DNA of 9,087 nt from Methanobacteriota archaeon (GCA_014384685.1 JACNFL010000199.1:1-9087); one strand, 5' to 3'. Shown: positions 1-5,770, numbered from the stretch's first letter. Program-made: numbers and translations. Notes: generated by a model from the sequence alone, not told the origin.

Positions 1-861
1 CGTATCAGCGAAGTTACTATCATGGAATACCTCAACCTTTGTTCGGTCACCAATATTCAGTTCAGGTGTATCACGGAAGCGTCTGATAGAAGCTCCTTCA
101 ATGCGGATTAGAGTCCCCACTTCATGGTCAAATTCTGACCAACTGACAAAACCAATTGCACCTGAAGAATCGGCTACTTTACCTTTGATAATATCCAAAT
201 CTCCGCTACCGTCTTTTTTACTAATTGTCTGTGCATTAACTGCCATTAAACGGCCAACTACGGTAACAAAACCATCTCTTTTCCCCGCCTCTTCAATGGT
301 AATTGGGTCACTAGTTGCTAACGAGACCGCAGGCCCGCCCTCTTCAAGAACAACTATTCTGCTACTACGATTGATGTTGATTGATTTCTTTCCTTTCCAT
401 TCATTTACACTAACACCTTCCATGCGAACTACTGAACCTGGAGCCATGTTTTCGGCATGCTCACCCCAATCTTTGAAATCCCAACGCTCAGATTGTCCTG
501 ACTCTCCATAAGGAGCGTCTTCAATCCAGCCGAATGCAATTTGTTTTTCTTCACCACGAACAGTTTGTATTCTCGAAACGTACGTAACTACTTTGACATC
601 GATGGTAACATTACTATCTTCATTACCTAATTCAGCAAACCGATCGACCTTTTTCGTCTCTCTGTAAGCTGTTCTAGCCGCACTTTGTACCTTTTCTTCA
701 CTAACTTCAAAGCGTCTCAGAACAGAACGGAAAGAATCCTTGGGTGGAAGTAAAAAAATTTTGAGATATTTCTCAAATTCTTCTCGCACTTTTTCTGGGT
801 CGGCATCCTTTGCCTGTTCCATTACTCTCTTTACATAATCATCTATTTCATCTGCGGTCAT
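1..861 (-). CDS. rpa: Replication protein A-like ssDNA-binding protein (3' end cut by window edge)
   Basis: This gene encodes the first 287 residues of an archaeal RPA-like protein, which would coat single-stranded DNA during replication, repair and recombination. The frame is open from the ATG at 861 to the left edge, so the C-terminus is missing, including any zinc finger. Residues 1-75 are mostly helical and charged, starting MTADEIDDYVKRVMEQA, like the N-terminal helical region of euryarchaeal RPAs. Two beta-rich stretches follow that fit OB folds: about 85-172 (VTIDVKVVTYVSRIQTVRG, then GSVVRMEGVSVNEWKGKKSI) and about 188-280 (VTVVGRLMAV, then GAIGFVSWSEFD and GTLIRIEGASIRRF). The pattern 'binding loop, G-S/T-x-I/V-R-x-E-G' repeats in both, as expected for RPA-type OB folds. 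The start is supported by an SD-like AGAGGA (869-874) eight bases upstream. No TATA box lies 25 bases upstream, so the gene is probably co-transcribed with the small frame 888-998. The family call is strong; the exact RPA subtype cannot be seen. Confidence 0.85.
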   Translation of the reverse strand, partial: MTADEIDDYVKRVMEQAKDADPEKVREEFEKYLKIFLLPPKDSFRSVLRRFEVSEEKVQSAARTAYRETKKVDRFAELGNEDSNVTIDVKVVTYVSRIQTVRGEEKQIAFGWIEDAPYGESGQSERWDFKDWGEHAENMAPGSVVRMEGVSVNEWKGKKSININRSSRIVVLEEGGPAVSLATSDPITIEEAGKRDGFVTVVGRLMAVNAQTISKKDGSGDLDIIKGKVADSSGAIGFVSWSEFDHEVGTLIRIEGASIRRFRDTPELNIGDRTKVEVFHDSNFADT

Positions 862-868
862 AAGCAAT

Positions 869-874
869 TCCTCT
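869..874 (-). promoter_or_regulatory. Ribosome binding site of the RPA-like gene
   Basis: AGAGGA on the minus strand has its GAGG core eight bases before the ATG at 861. It fixes that start and suggests translation from a leadered or polycistronic mRNA, in contrast with the seemingly leaderless genes elsewhere in the window. Confidence 0.6.
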
Positions 875-887
875 AGCTATTGGAAAC

Positions 888-998
888 TCAAGAGTGTTTG
901 AGTAACCCAACCGCTTCAGACAACTCCGAACGCGCACGTCTCCGTGTGTATGCATCCGAGGCAACAGTCTGGCGTGCGGGTTGGGTAAGACTCTGCAC
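888..998 (-). CDS. Possible small protein of 36 aa upstream of the RPA-like gene
   Basis: I do not recognise this frame. It starts at a GTG (998) and ends at TGA (888-890), 26 bases before the RPA-like ATG. The main argument for translation is a perfect Shine-Dalgarno, GGAGGTGAT (1002-1010), with seven bases between GGAGG and the GTG; no other start in this window has such a good site. The frame can be extended upstream to an ATG at 1040 (50 aa), but the SD favours the GTG. The peptide is basic in its middle (TRRRAR, residues 18-23) and ends in a probable amphipathic helix, SELSEAVGLLKHS. It has no membrane segment and no cysteine. It could be a small nucleic-acid-binding or RPA-associated peptide, or a leader peptide controlling RPA. 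The region also folds into a long hairpin (900-993), so a structured leader RNA is the main alternative. A short frame with one good SD can arise by chance. Confidence 0.45.
   Translation of the reverse strand: MQSLTQPARQTVASDAYTRRRARSELSEAVGLLKHS
900..993 (-). other. GC-rich imperfect long hairpin in the leader of the RPA-like gene
   Basis: Four nested pairings were found by eye. GAGT (900-903) pairs with ACTC (990-993). ACCCAACC plus GC (905-914) pairs with GC plus GGTTGGGT (976-986), with one bulged base at 978. CAGAC (917-921) pairs with GTCTG (967-971). An inner seven-pair stem, 932-938 with 943-949 (two G-T pairs on the plus strand), closes a four-base loop. The stretch is clearly richer in G+C than the neighbouring genes. 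It could be a structured leader RNA or a small RNA. It is not a tRNA: there is a seven-base acceptor-like pairing but no T-arm or D-arm consensus. It overlaps the possible 36-aa frame. Confidence 0.4.
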
Positions 999-1001
999 TC
1001 C

Positions 1002-1010
1002 ATCACCTCC
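1002..1010 (-). promoter_or_regulatory. Perfect Shine-Dalgarno GGAGGTGAT before the small frame
   Basis: On the minus strand GGAGGTGAT matches the complement of the usual 16S rRNA 3' end over nine bases. GGAGG lies seven bases before the GTG at 998, which is ideal spacing. It selects GTG(998) over ATG(1040), which lies upstream of the site. Confidence 0.6.
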
Positions 1011-1050
1011 GGGAGTCATCACCGATACCCGACGGTTCATAATAGATTGC

Positions 1051-1060
1051 TTCTAAATTA
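1051..1060 (-). promoter_or_regulatory. Possible TATA box for the small frame and RPA-like gene
   Basis: The minus strand reads TAATTTAGAA, an AT-rich box in the 34-base gap between the extended small frame (1040) and the divergent hydrolase gene (1075). A start about 26 bases downstream would fall near 1030, giving a leader of about 30 bases before the SD-led GTG at 998. The same AT-rich patch (1039-1066) must also serve the divergent plus-strand gene, so its assignment is uncertain. Confidence 0.35.
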
Positions 1061-1074
1061 GGTAATGTTAGTGC

Positions 1075-2232
1075 ATGGACTTAGAAGCAGGCACCGGTTG
1101 CCTCAAGCCAATGGGTGAATGGGGCGAATTCGTTTTTAACGGACAAAAAGTAGCCCCTGGTAACCGTTTGGAGACCGCCTTATCTGTTGGAAAAGACCCT
1201 ATGGGTCAAAGTGCAGATATTCCTGTACAAATTCTTCATGGGGCTGGAAAAGGACCTACAATTGCAGTAACTGCTGCAATCCATGGTGACGAATTAAACG
1301 GCACAGGAATTATCCATCACCTAGTGTATGGTGACGACCACATCCCCGGCACACATGATGACCACATTGATCCAACTCAATTATCAGGCACATTGATTCT
1401 TGTTCCAGTTGTAAATGTTGAAGGAATGATGATGGGAACGCGCACAACACCAGATGGCCGTGACCTTAATCGCCTATTCCCTGGCTCAGAATCAGGAAAC
1501 CAATCTCGCCGCCTTGCCCATGCACTTTTCACCAAGGTAGTCAAACAATCTGACTATCTAATTGACTTGCATACAGCACCAATCACACGCATGAATGTTC
1601 CACAAATCAGAGCCGACTTAGATAATGCGAAATGCAAAAAAATTGCTCGTGCCTTCGGAACCAAAGTCATCATGAATTCAAAGGGCCCTAAAGGTAGCAT
1701 CCGTCGTGAAGCCACCAAGGCTGGAATCCCTACAATCCTACTGGAAAGTGGTACATCTCACCGGTTTGAGCCCGATGCCTTAGAGAGCGGGGTCTTAGGA
1801 ATTCTCAATGTTCTGTCTCATCTTGACATGCTAAAACGTGACATCGTTAAGCCAAATTGGAGAATCATAGTACGCAAATTCCGCTGGGTACGCGCCCCTG
1901 TCGGTGGTATCTTGCACACCCTAGTAGCGGGAGGTTCAACGGTTAAGGAAGGGGAAACTATTGCCTATGTCACAGACCCATTTGGTGCTCGTGTTGATGA
2001 TGTAATCAGTCCAGTCAATGGTTATGTTGTGGGTCTTGCGACTACACCTTTGGTCCGCCCTGGAGACCCGATTGCAAACATCGTATTTGTCAGAGAAAAA
2101 AAGATTCAAGAGATTCTTGAAAAGGAAGGAGATGGGAAAGAATCTCAAATCACACATGATGAAGAAGTTGCGGAACAAGATATTGATGATGAAGATGGTT
2201 CAACGCTTGACGAAACTGAAATTTCTGCATAA
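1075..2232 (+). CDS. M14-type zinc hydrolase, succinylglutamate desuccinylase/aspartoacylase (AstE/AspA) family
   Basis: This 385-residue protein belongs to the zinc-carboxypeptidase-fold deacylases, which cleave N-acyl or amide bonds of small amino-acid derivatives in the cytoplasm. The substrate cannot be told from the sequence. Visible zinc and active-site signatures are AAIHGDELNG (H70, E73), the substrate-binding PDGRDLNRLFPG (about 127-137), DLHTAP (H166) and LLESG (catalytic-type E224). Residues about 272-340 form the C-terminal barrel-sandwich (biotinyl/lipoyl-like) domain seen in this family, with APVGGIL, GGSTVKEGETI and SPVNGYV. The last 35 residues are a very acidic tail rich in Asp and Glu. 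There is no signal peptide. The ATG at 1075 is used, but the ATG at 1111 (GEWGEFVFNGQKV) is a possible alternative because residues 1-12 are not family-like. It is divergent from the RPA region and convergent with tRNA-Phe. A T5 run follows the stop. Confidence 0.85.
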   Translation: MDLEAGTGCLKPMGEWGEFVFNGQKVAPGNRLETALSVGKDPMGQSADIPVQILHGAGKGPTIAVTAAIHGDELNGTGIIHHLVYGDDHIPGTHDDHIDPTQLSGTLILVPVVNVEGMMMGTRTTPDGRDLNRLFPGSESGNQSRRLAHALFTKVVKQSDYLIDLHTAPITRMNVPQIRADLDNAKCKKIARAFGTKVIMNSKGPKGSIRREATKAGIPTILLESGTSHRFEPDALESGVLGILNVLSHLDMLKRDIVKPNWRIIVRKFRWVRAPVGGILHTLVAGGSTVKEGETIAYVTDPFGARVDDVISPVNGYVVGLATTPLVRPGDPIANIVFVREKKIQEILEKEGDGKESQITHDEEVAEQDIDDEDGSTLDETEISA

Positions 2233-2237
2233 TTTTT
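2233..2237 (+). terminator. T5 run after the AstE/AspA-like gene
   Basis: TTTTT directly follows the TAA stop (2230-2232). Archaeal RNA polymerase can stop at T-runs without a hairpin. The run faces the convergent tRNA-Phe transcript about 75 bases away. Confidence 0.45.
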
Positions 2238-2307
2238 GACAAAACATTCAGATAGATGCGAATAACTAACACCCTAGTTTTCTGTAAAATCAAAGTCATT
2301 GCTAAGG

Positions 2308-2313
2308 AAAAAA
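2308..2313 (-). terminator. T6 terminator of tRNA-Phe
   Basis: On the minus strand TTTTTT starts one base after the tRNA discriminator base. This is the expected position for an archaeal U-tract terminator, and the transcript end would be trimmed to the mature tRNA 3' end. Confidence 0.65.
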
Positions 2314-2314
2314 G

Positions 2315-2387
2315 TGCGATAGGCCGGACTTGAACCGGCGGCTTCCAGATCTTCAGTCTGGCACTCTCCCAGCTGAGTTACTATCGC
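2315..2387 (-). tRNA. tRNA-Phe (GAA)
   Basis: All 73 positions fold as a standard cloverleaf. The acceptor stem is GCGATAG with CTATCGC, the D arm is ACTC-AGCTGGGA-GAGT, and the anticodon arm is CCAGA-CTGAAGA-TCTGG with anticodon GAA. The variable loop has five bases, and the T arm is GCCGG-TTCAAGT-CCGGC. The discriminator base is A (2315). CCA is not encoded, so it must be added by a nucleotidyltransferase. No intron is present. The gene lies 50 bases downstream of the RNase PH gene on the same strand. No clear TATA box sits about 26 bases upstream, so read-through from RNase PH is possible. Confidence 0.97.
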
Positions 2388-2437
2388 TTGTACCTCGGCG
2401 ACTGCGCTTCTCTCTTCAAGTCTTTTGGCCAGTAAAA

Positions 2438-3265
2438 TCACTCAATGCCATCAAGGACTTTGGCTTGAATCTCGTGAATCTGCTTCATCCCAATTTCAGC
2501 CAAGTCAACAAGTGCATTCAATTCTTCACGAGAATATGTTGATTCCTCGCCGGTAGATTGAACTTCAATGAAACGCCCGTCACTAGTCATTACAACATTC
2601 ATGTCAACGTCTGCATTACTATCAAGAATATAATCCAAATCAAGGTAAGTCTCACCATCAACAAGACCAACACTAACTGCTGCAATATCGTTAGCAAGAA
2701 TTGAGTTCTCATGAGATTGGCGTGATTCAGCATCAAGTTCGGGCGCTGGCCAATTAGCCTTCTTCTCCTCATAAGTAGGACGCAAAGCCTTTGGTATAGA
2801 ATCGCCACTTGCAATTAATCTACGAATCCCTAACCTCAGAGCAATATTTGCTGCGGTAATTGAAGCACAACGAGTCCCCCCATCTGCATTTAGTACATCA
2901 CAGTCCACAGTAAGAGCAACTGGGCCAAGTGCCTCTAAGTCAATTGCCCCGCGAAGTGAGCGCGCAATGAGTCTCTCTATCTCGTAAGTGCGACCCTTAG
3001 CACCCCTTCTCTCTCTCTGAAAACGTGAGTCTGTTGAACCGGGTAACAGTGAGTATTCGGAGTGAATCCAACCACGGTCTGCATCTCTTGGAAACCATCG
3101 TGGTAGCGAGTTCTGCTTCGTACAGCAGGCTAGCACAACAGTATCACCTTGCTTGTAAAGAACCGATGCCAAAGCATTCGGTGTGAAATCCAGTGTAACT
3201 GAGATTTCTCGCATCTCATCATTGTCTCTTGAGATTTCAAGGTCGGTCTTCTTCAATTTCGCCAT
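2438..3265 (-). CDS. rph: Bacterial-type RNase PH (phosphorolytic tRNA 3' exonuclease)
   Basis: RNase PH uses inorganic phosphate to remove nucleotides from RNA 3' ends, classically trimming tRNA precursors, and acts as a hexameric ring. Family motifs are GWIHSEYSLLPGST (65-78), KGRTYEIERLIARSLR (90-105, phosphate-binding-type R92), DCDVLNADGGTRCASIT (121-137, R132 and S135) and DLDYILDSNADVDMNVVMT (209-227, acidic residues D215 and D221). These match bacterial RNase PH much better than the archaeal exosome subunit Rrp41. The protein is 275 residues against about 240 for bacterial enzymes. The extra length is mostly a charged insertion of about 30 residues at roughly 150-192, between the GTR helix and AAVSVG. 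The ATG at 3265 has a TTAA-centred box 26 bases upstream. The gene lies 55 bases after mogA on the same strand and 50 bases before tRNA-Phe, a possible substrate. The family call is firm; transfer from bacteria is inferred. Confidence 0.9.
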   Translation of the reverse strand: MAKLKKTDLEISRDNDEMREISVTLDFTPNALASVLYKQGDTVVLACCTKQNSLPRWFPRDADRGWIHSEYSLLPGSTDSRFQRERRGAKGRTYEIERLIARSLRGAIDLEALGPVALTVDCDVLNADGGTRCASITAANIALRLGIRRLIASGDSIPKALRPTYEEKKANWPAPELDAESRQSHENSILANDIAAVSVGLVDGETYLDLDYILDSNADVDMNVVMTSDGRFIEVQSTGEESTYSREELNALVDLAEIGMKQIHEIQAKVLDGIE

Positions 3266-3286
3266 GGCCCGCCGACCTGCCCCTCT

Positions 3287-3296
3287 CTCTTAAGCG
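3287..3296 (-). promoter_or_regulatory. Possible TATA box of the RNase PH gene
   Basis: CGCTTAAGAG on the minus strand is centred about 26 bases before the ATG at 3265, the spacing expected for a leaderless archaeal transcript. The match to a TATA consensus is weak, and the gene could instead be transcribed from the mogA promoter. Confidence 0.3.
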
Positions 3297-3320
3297 CGTT
3301 TGTAGCAGAATCGCTGTATT

Positions 3321-3872
3321 CTAGCGGCGGGCGTGTTTTGGCCTGAATGATTCCACTACTGTGGAGTCAGTCTCAATGTAAGGCCCGCCAATCAAATCAA
3401 TACAGTAAGGAACCGCTGCAAATATTTCGTCAATAGTTTCGCGGATTGCCTTTGGCGCCCCTGGTAAATTAATGATTAACGCTTGACCGCGAATTCCAGC
3501 ACTTTGGCGCGATAAAATCGCTGTTGGCACATATCTAAGTGAAATTGCCCGCATTTGTTCACCAAATCCCGGCAACATCCTACTGCACACTGCTTCCGTC
3601 GCTTCTGGCGTCACATCTCTTGGTGCTGGCCCTGTGCCACCTGTAGTGACAACAAGATTGCACCCCTGCACATCTATCAAATCAATGAGAGCAGACTCAA
3701 TAGCCGCTTGCTCATCTTCAACAACAACAGAAATTGCATCCCATTCAGAAATTAAAGCCTCTTCAAAGAAGCCACGAATTGCCGGTCCACTTAGGTCCTC
3801 ATACTCGCCACTACTAGCACGGTCTGATGAAGTGAGAATCCCTACTTGGATGAACTCACCAACATCTGCCAT
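3321..3872 (-). CDS. mogA: MogA-type molybdopterin adenylyltransferase
   Basis: MogA adenylylates molybdopterin before molybdate (or tungstate) insertion, so the cell should make molybdenum-cofactor enzymes. The 183-residue protein carries the family landmarks: GILTSSDRASSGEYED (11-26), VEDEQ with D53, the MPT-binding TTGGTGPAPRDVTPE (76-90, D86), PGFGEQMRAISLRYVPTAIL (101-120), SRQ (121-123), INLPGAPKAIRE (134-145), VPYCIDLIGGPYIET (154-168) and the end FRPKHARR. These agree with bacterial MogA of the Escherichia type right to the C-terminal FRPKxARR, rather than with generic MoaB. I chose ATG 3872 over the in-frame GTG at 3890. It gives the normal MogA N-terminus, and a TGATAT box lies 25 bases upstream, which would be too close to the GTG. 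No other cofactor genes are in view. RNase PH follows after 55 bases. Confidence 0.92.
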   Translation of the reverse strand: MADVGEFIQVGILTSSDRASSGEYEDLSGPAIRGFFEEALISEWDAISVVVEDEQAAIESALIDLIDVQGCNLVVTTGGTGPAPRDVTPEATEAVCSRMLPGFGEQMRAISLRYVPTAILSRQSAGIRGQALIINLPGAPKAIRETIDEIFAAVPYCIDLIGGPYIETDSTVVESFRPKHARR

Positions 3873-3893
3873 GGCAAGACCACACACCACCTA

Positions 3894-3900
3894 CATATCA
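3894..3900 (-). promoter_or_regulatory. TATA-like box of mogA
   Basis: TGATATG on the minus strand is centred 25 bases before the ATG at 3872, consistent with transcription starting at or very near the start codon. The K+ channel gene has the same TGATAT core at 26-27 bases. Confidence 0.5.
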
Positions 3901-3948
3901 AGAACGCCCTAAGCCGTTATATCATCAATGAAGAATACAGAAACCAAC

Positions 3949-4626
3949 TCAGATATTACCAGGAGGATTACCTACTGAATGCATAGTTCCTTCTTGTTGT
4001 GGCATTACACCAGGGGTTTGGTGCCCCTGTGCTAGAGCCATTTTTTGCTCAGGTGTTTTCAAAGTAAACCCTAAAATCAGGCCAATAAATGCAATAAATC
4101 CACCGCAACCGCAGCATGATGGCCCTCCAATCCAAGCAAGAGCCAATAATCCAATTCCTGATATCAAAGCATCGACATCGTAAATTTGTACATCGGTGTT
4201 GTTAGTGTAAAAAGTGTATGTCCCATCAGGACATCCATCTTTACAAATATATCCAATATGTATTACCCCGTCTTCTGTAGTATCATCAGAATTTTCGCAA
4301 GTGGGCTCGAAGTAAACTCTTTCAGAATCTTCAGAGTCTTTCAATGTGAAGTTACTAACTAATTCACAATATTCTTCCGTAAGTTCAGAACTTGAACCTT
4401 CTGGAGCTGATGAATTGCCATCAGCGTATTCTCCTTCCATTGCAACAATGAGGTAACCACCTTCGGAAAAACCACTTAACTCAACATCAGCAGTTCCACT
4501 CCCCTCATAAATTGTAAACTCATCAAAATTTGAAACACCTCTAGAGGTTCCTCCATACATCATGACCCCGCCAAAAATAATCATTGCAATCCCTAAAGGT
4601 ATCATTATCTTGCCACTAATGTGCAT
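3949..4626 (-). CDS. Small acidic two-helix membrane protein, function unknown
   Basis: I do not recognise a named family. The 225-residue protein has an N-terminal membrane helix (about 5-23, ISGKIMIPLGIAMIIFGG). A very acidic outer region of about 130 residues follows, with four cysteines that could form disulfides (EYCELV, PTCENS, YICKDGC). A second hydrophobic stretch (about 152-187) contains a Cys/Gly cluster, GGPSCCGCGG. The end is a short Gly/Pro/Gln-rich cytoplasmic tail (PGVMPQQ, SVGNPPGNI). This two-helix layout with an acidic ectodomain resembles small membrane proteins common in marine planktonic archaea (inference). The start at 4626 is preferred over the in-frame ATG at 4701. 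The intervening 25 codons give no sensible N-terminus, the ATG at 4701 would overlap the channel gene, and a strong TATA box lies between the two ATGs, 28 bases before 4626. It follows the K+ channel gene by 71 bases but appears to have its own promoter. Confidence 0.7.
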   Translation of the reverse strand: MHISGKIMIPLGIAMIIFGGVMMYGGTSRGVSNFDEFTIYEGSGTADVELSGFSEGGYLIVAMEGEYADGNSSAPEGSSSELTEEYCELVSNFTLKDSEDSERVYFEPTCENSDDTTEDGVIHIGYICKDGCPDGTYTFYTNNTDVQIYDVDALISGIGLLALAWIGGPSCCGCGGFIAFIGLILGFTLKTPEQKMALAQGHQTPGVMPQQEGTMHSVGNPPGNI

Positions 4627-4650
4627 GTCAACGGCGAATTGTCTTCTACT

Positions 4651-4658
4651 TATTATAA
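4651..4658 (-). promoter_or_regulatory. TATA box of the small membrane protein gene
   Basis: TTATAATA on the minus strand is the best TATA match in the window. It is centred about 28 bases before the ATG at 4626, so the mRNA would be leaderless or nearly so. It rules against the upstream ATG at 4701 as the start. Confidence 0.6.
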
Positions 4659-4697
4659 CAATTGAAAAATGCTCGACTTGATTAGCACTTTCAATAA

Positions 4698-5699
4698 TCA
4701 TTTCTTGTCTTTTGAATCACCGTTCTCAGCAATCTCACTGAAGAATTGTTTTGCTTCATCCAAGCGCTCTTTTCGCTCGGTAATGTCAATTGATTTTTTC
4801 CTTGCAATTCCTCCTGTGGCAGCATCTAATTCCGACAACTCTTTTTCATCATCTTGACGGATTTCAGTAAGCCTTTTTTTGGCACTCACAAATTGTGAAT
4901 CCGAAAGATCTCCTTTGTCATGAAGTTCTGTAAGGAGGTGAAGTTTTGCAATAAAATCTTCACGTTGTTTGTTTCTCCACATCTGGTTGGAAAAGAATAG
5001 TTGAGACAAAGTAGCAGCTAATGTACCAAACATACCGATTCCAACGAATAATAATATTGTAGCAACCACCCTTGCTCCAACGGAATGTGGGTAATATTCC
5101 CCATATCCAACCGTAGTAATCGTCTCAACTGCATACCAAATCGAATTATCAAAAGTCAGCACTAGTGTTGCCTCATTACAGTTGGGGTCAGCAATACATT
5201 CGTCTTCATACTGAATCTCAAACATGAGAGTTAATACTGCACCTGCAAGGGTTAGCAGTGAAACGATAATGAATAAATGAGTTATGCGTTGTTGCACCGA
5301 AACTTCTCCACCTTCAGCAATATTTAGCATTCGTAAAATTGCTTGGATCGCCGGAACTAAAAGAAGGAATCTTAGCACCCCTGCTTCACCCAATCCAGGG
5401 ATTGCGGTTCCTAAAAGTGGGAACAAGGCAATTATCTGCAAACAATTCCATTTCCACCATTCAATGCGATTTTCACTTTTGGAGTGTGAATCCGCAAGGA
5501 TTGTGACAAAGTAACCAAGAAGAACAATATCAACGATTACTAAGAATGTCCATTCAGTTTGGTTGGTGTTTCGTAAATCGTTGATTGAATCATAAACTAC
5601 GATACCAATTGCCAGCAAAGATGAGGTGAGAAAAATAATCTCTTGAGTATTGATGAGTGATTTGGTGAATGGTGTATACCACGCCTTCTTCTCACTCAT
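4698..5699 (-). CDS. Six-helix (voltage-gated-type) potassium channel with SHOCT-like C-terminus
   Basis: This 333-residue protein would form a tetrameric K+ channel in the cytoplasmic membrane. The selectivity filter TTVGYG (195-200) sits between S5 (about 138-160) and S6 (about 210-236), after a pore helix (184-194). Four further helices form a voltage-sensor-like unit: S1 (20-38), S2 (50-68), S3 (84-100) and S4 (107-124). S4 carries only R110 and R123 within it, so voltage sensing may be weak. The S5-pore turret has two cysteines (ECIADPNC, 168-174) that could form a disulfide. The cytoplasmic end has a SHOCT-like helix pair (about 248-280, KLHLLTELHDKGDLSDSQFVSAKKRL), often an oligomerisation element, then a charged helical tail ending DSKDKK. 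No RCK/TrkA-N domain is present. The ATG at 5699 has a TGATATC box 26-27 bases upstream. Nothing next to it explains its ligand or regulation. Confidence 0.9.
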   Translation of the reverse strand: MSEKKAWYTPFTKSLINTQEIIFLTSSLLAIGIVVYDSINDLRNTNQTEWTFLVIVDIVLLGYFVTILADSHSKSENRIEWWKWNCLQIIALFPLLGTAIPGLGEAGVLRFLLLVPAIQAILRMLNIAEGGEVSVQQRITHLFIIVSLLTLAGAVLTLMFEIQYEDECIADPNCNEATLVLTFDNSIWYAVETITTVGYGEYYPHSVGARVVATILLFVGIGMFGTLAATLSQLFFSNQMWRNKQREDFIAKLHLLTELHDKGDLSDSQFVSAKKRLTEIRQDDEKELSELDAATGGIARKKSIDITERKERLDEAKQFFSEIAENGDSKDKK

Positions 5700-5722
5700 G
5701 AGGTAGCGGCCTAGTAATAGAG

Positions 5723-5729
5723 GATATCA
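5723..5729 (-). promoter_or_regulatory. TATA-like box of the K+ channel gene
   Basis: TGATATC on the minus strand is centred 26-27 bases before the ATG at 5699, the spacing of a leaderless archaeal promoter and similar to the box before mogA. Confidence 0.5.
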
Positions 5730-5756
5730 CGATTGCCTTAGCAATGACAAGTAAGA

Positions 5757-5770
5757 ACCGATTTTTCGGT
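5757..5770. repeat. Small palindrome between the EndoIV-like and channel genes
   Basis: ACCGA-TTTT-TCGGT is a perfect five-pair stem with a four-base loop, 39 bases after the EndoIV-like stop. It could help end or stabilise the upstream minus-strand transcript, but no T-run follows it on that strand. It could also be chance. Confidence 0.35.

Noticed and set aside
101..511. Plus-strand frame of 136 codons
   Set aside because: It is a shadow of the RPA-like gene on the opposite strand; composition is Ser/Pro/Leu-rich without any domain.
905..986. tRNA-like element with a seven-base acceptor-type pairing
   Set aside because: Neither strand has a T arm with TTC, a D arm or an anticodon arm of the right size; only the outer stem resembles a tRNA.
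847..1004. Alternative minus-strand frame starting at the ATG inside the SD (MECRVLPNPHARLL...)
   Set aside because: Its ATG overlaps the SD itself, and the frame runs into the start of the RPA-like gene with an unlikely composition (many Arg, His and Cys).
2438..3265. Archaeal exosome subunit Rrp41
   Set aside because: The motifs ADGGTRCASIT, DLDYILDS and DMNVVMT with the IERLIARSLRGAIDL helix are those of bacterial RNase PH, although the two families are related.
3873..3890. GTG at 3890 as the mogA start
   Set aside because: It adds MVCGLA, which is absent from the family, and would lie only a few bases from the TATA-like box.
4627..4701. ATG at 4701 as the start of the small membrane protein
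   Set aside because: It overlaps the channel stop region, adds a non-signal-like N-terminus and lies upstream of the strong TATA box.
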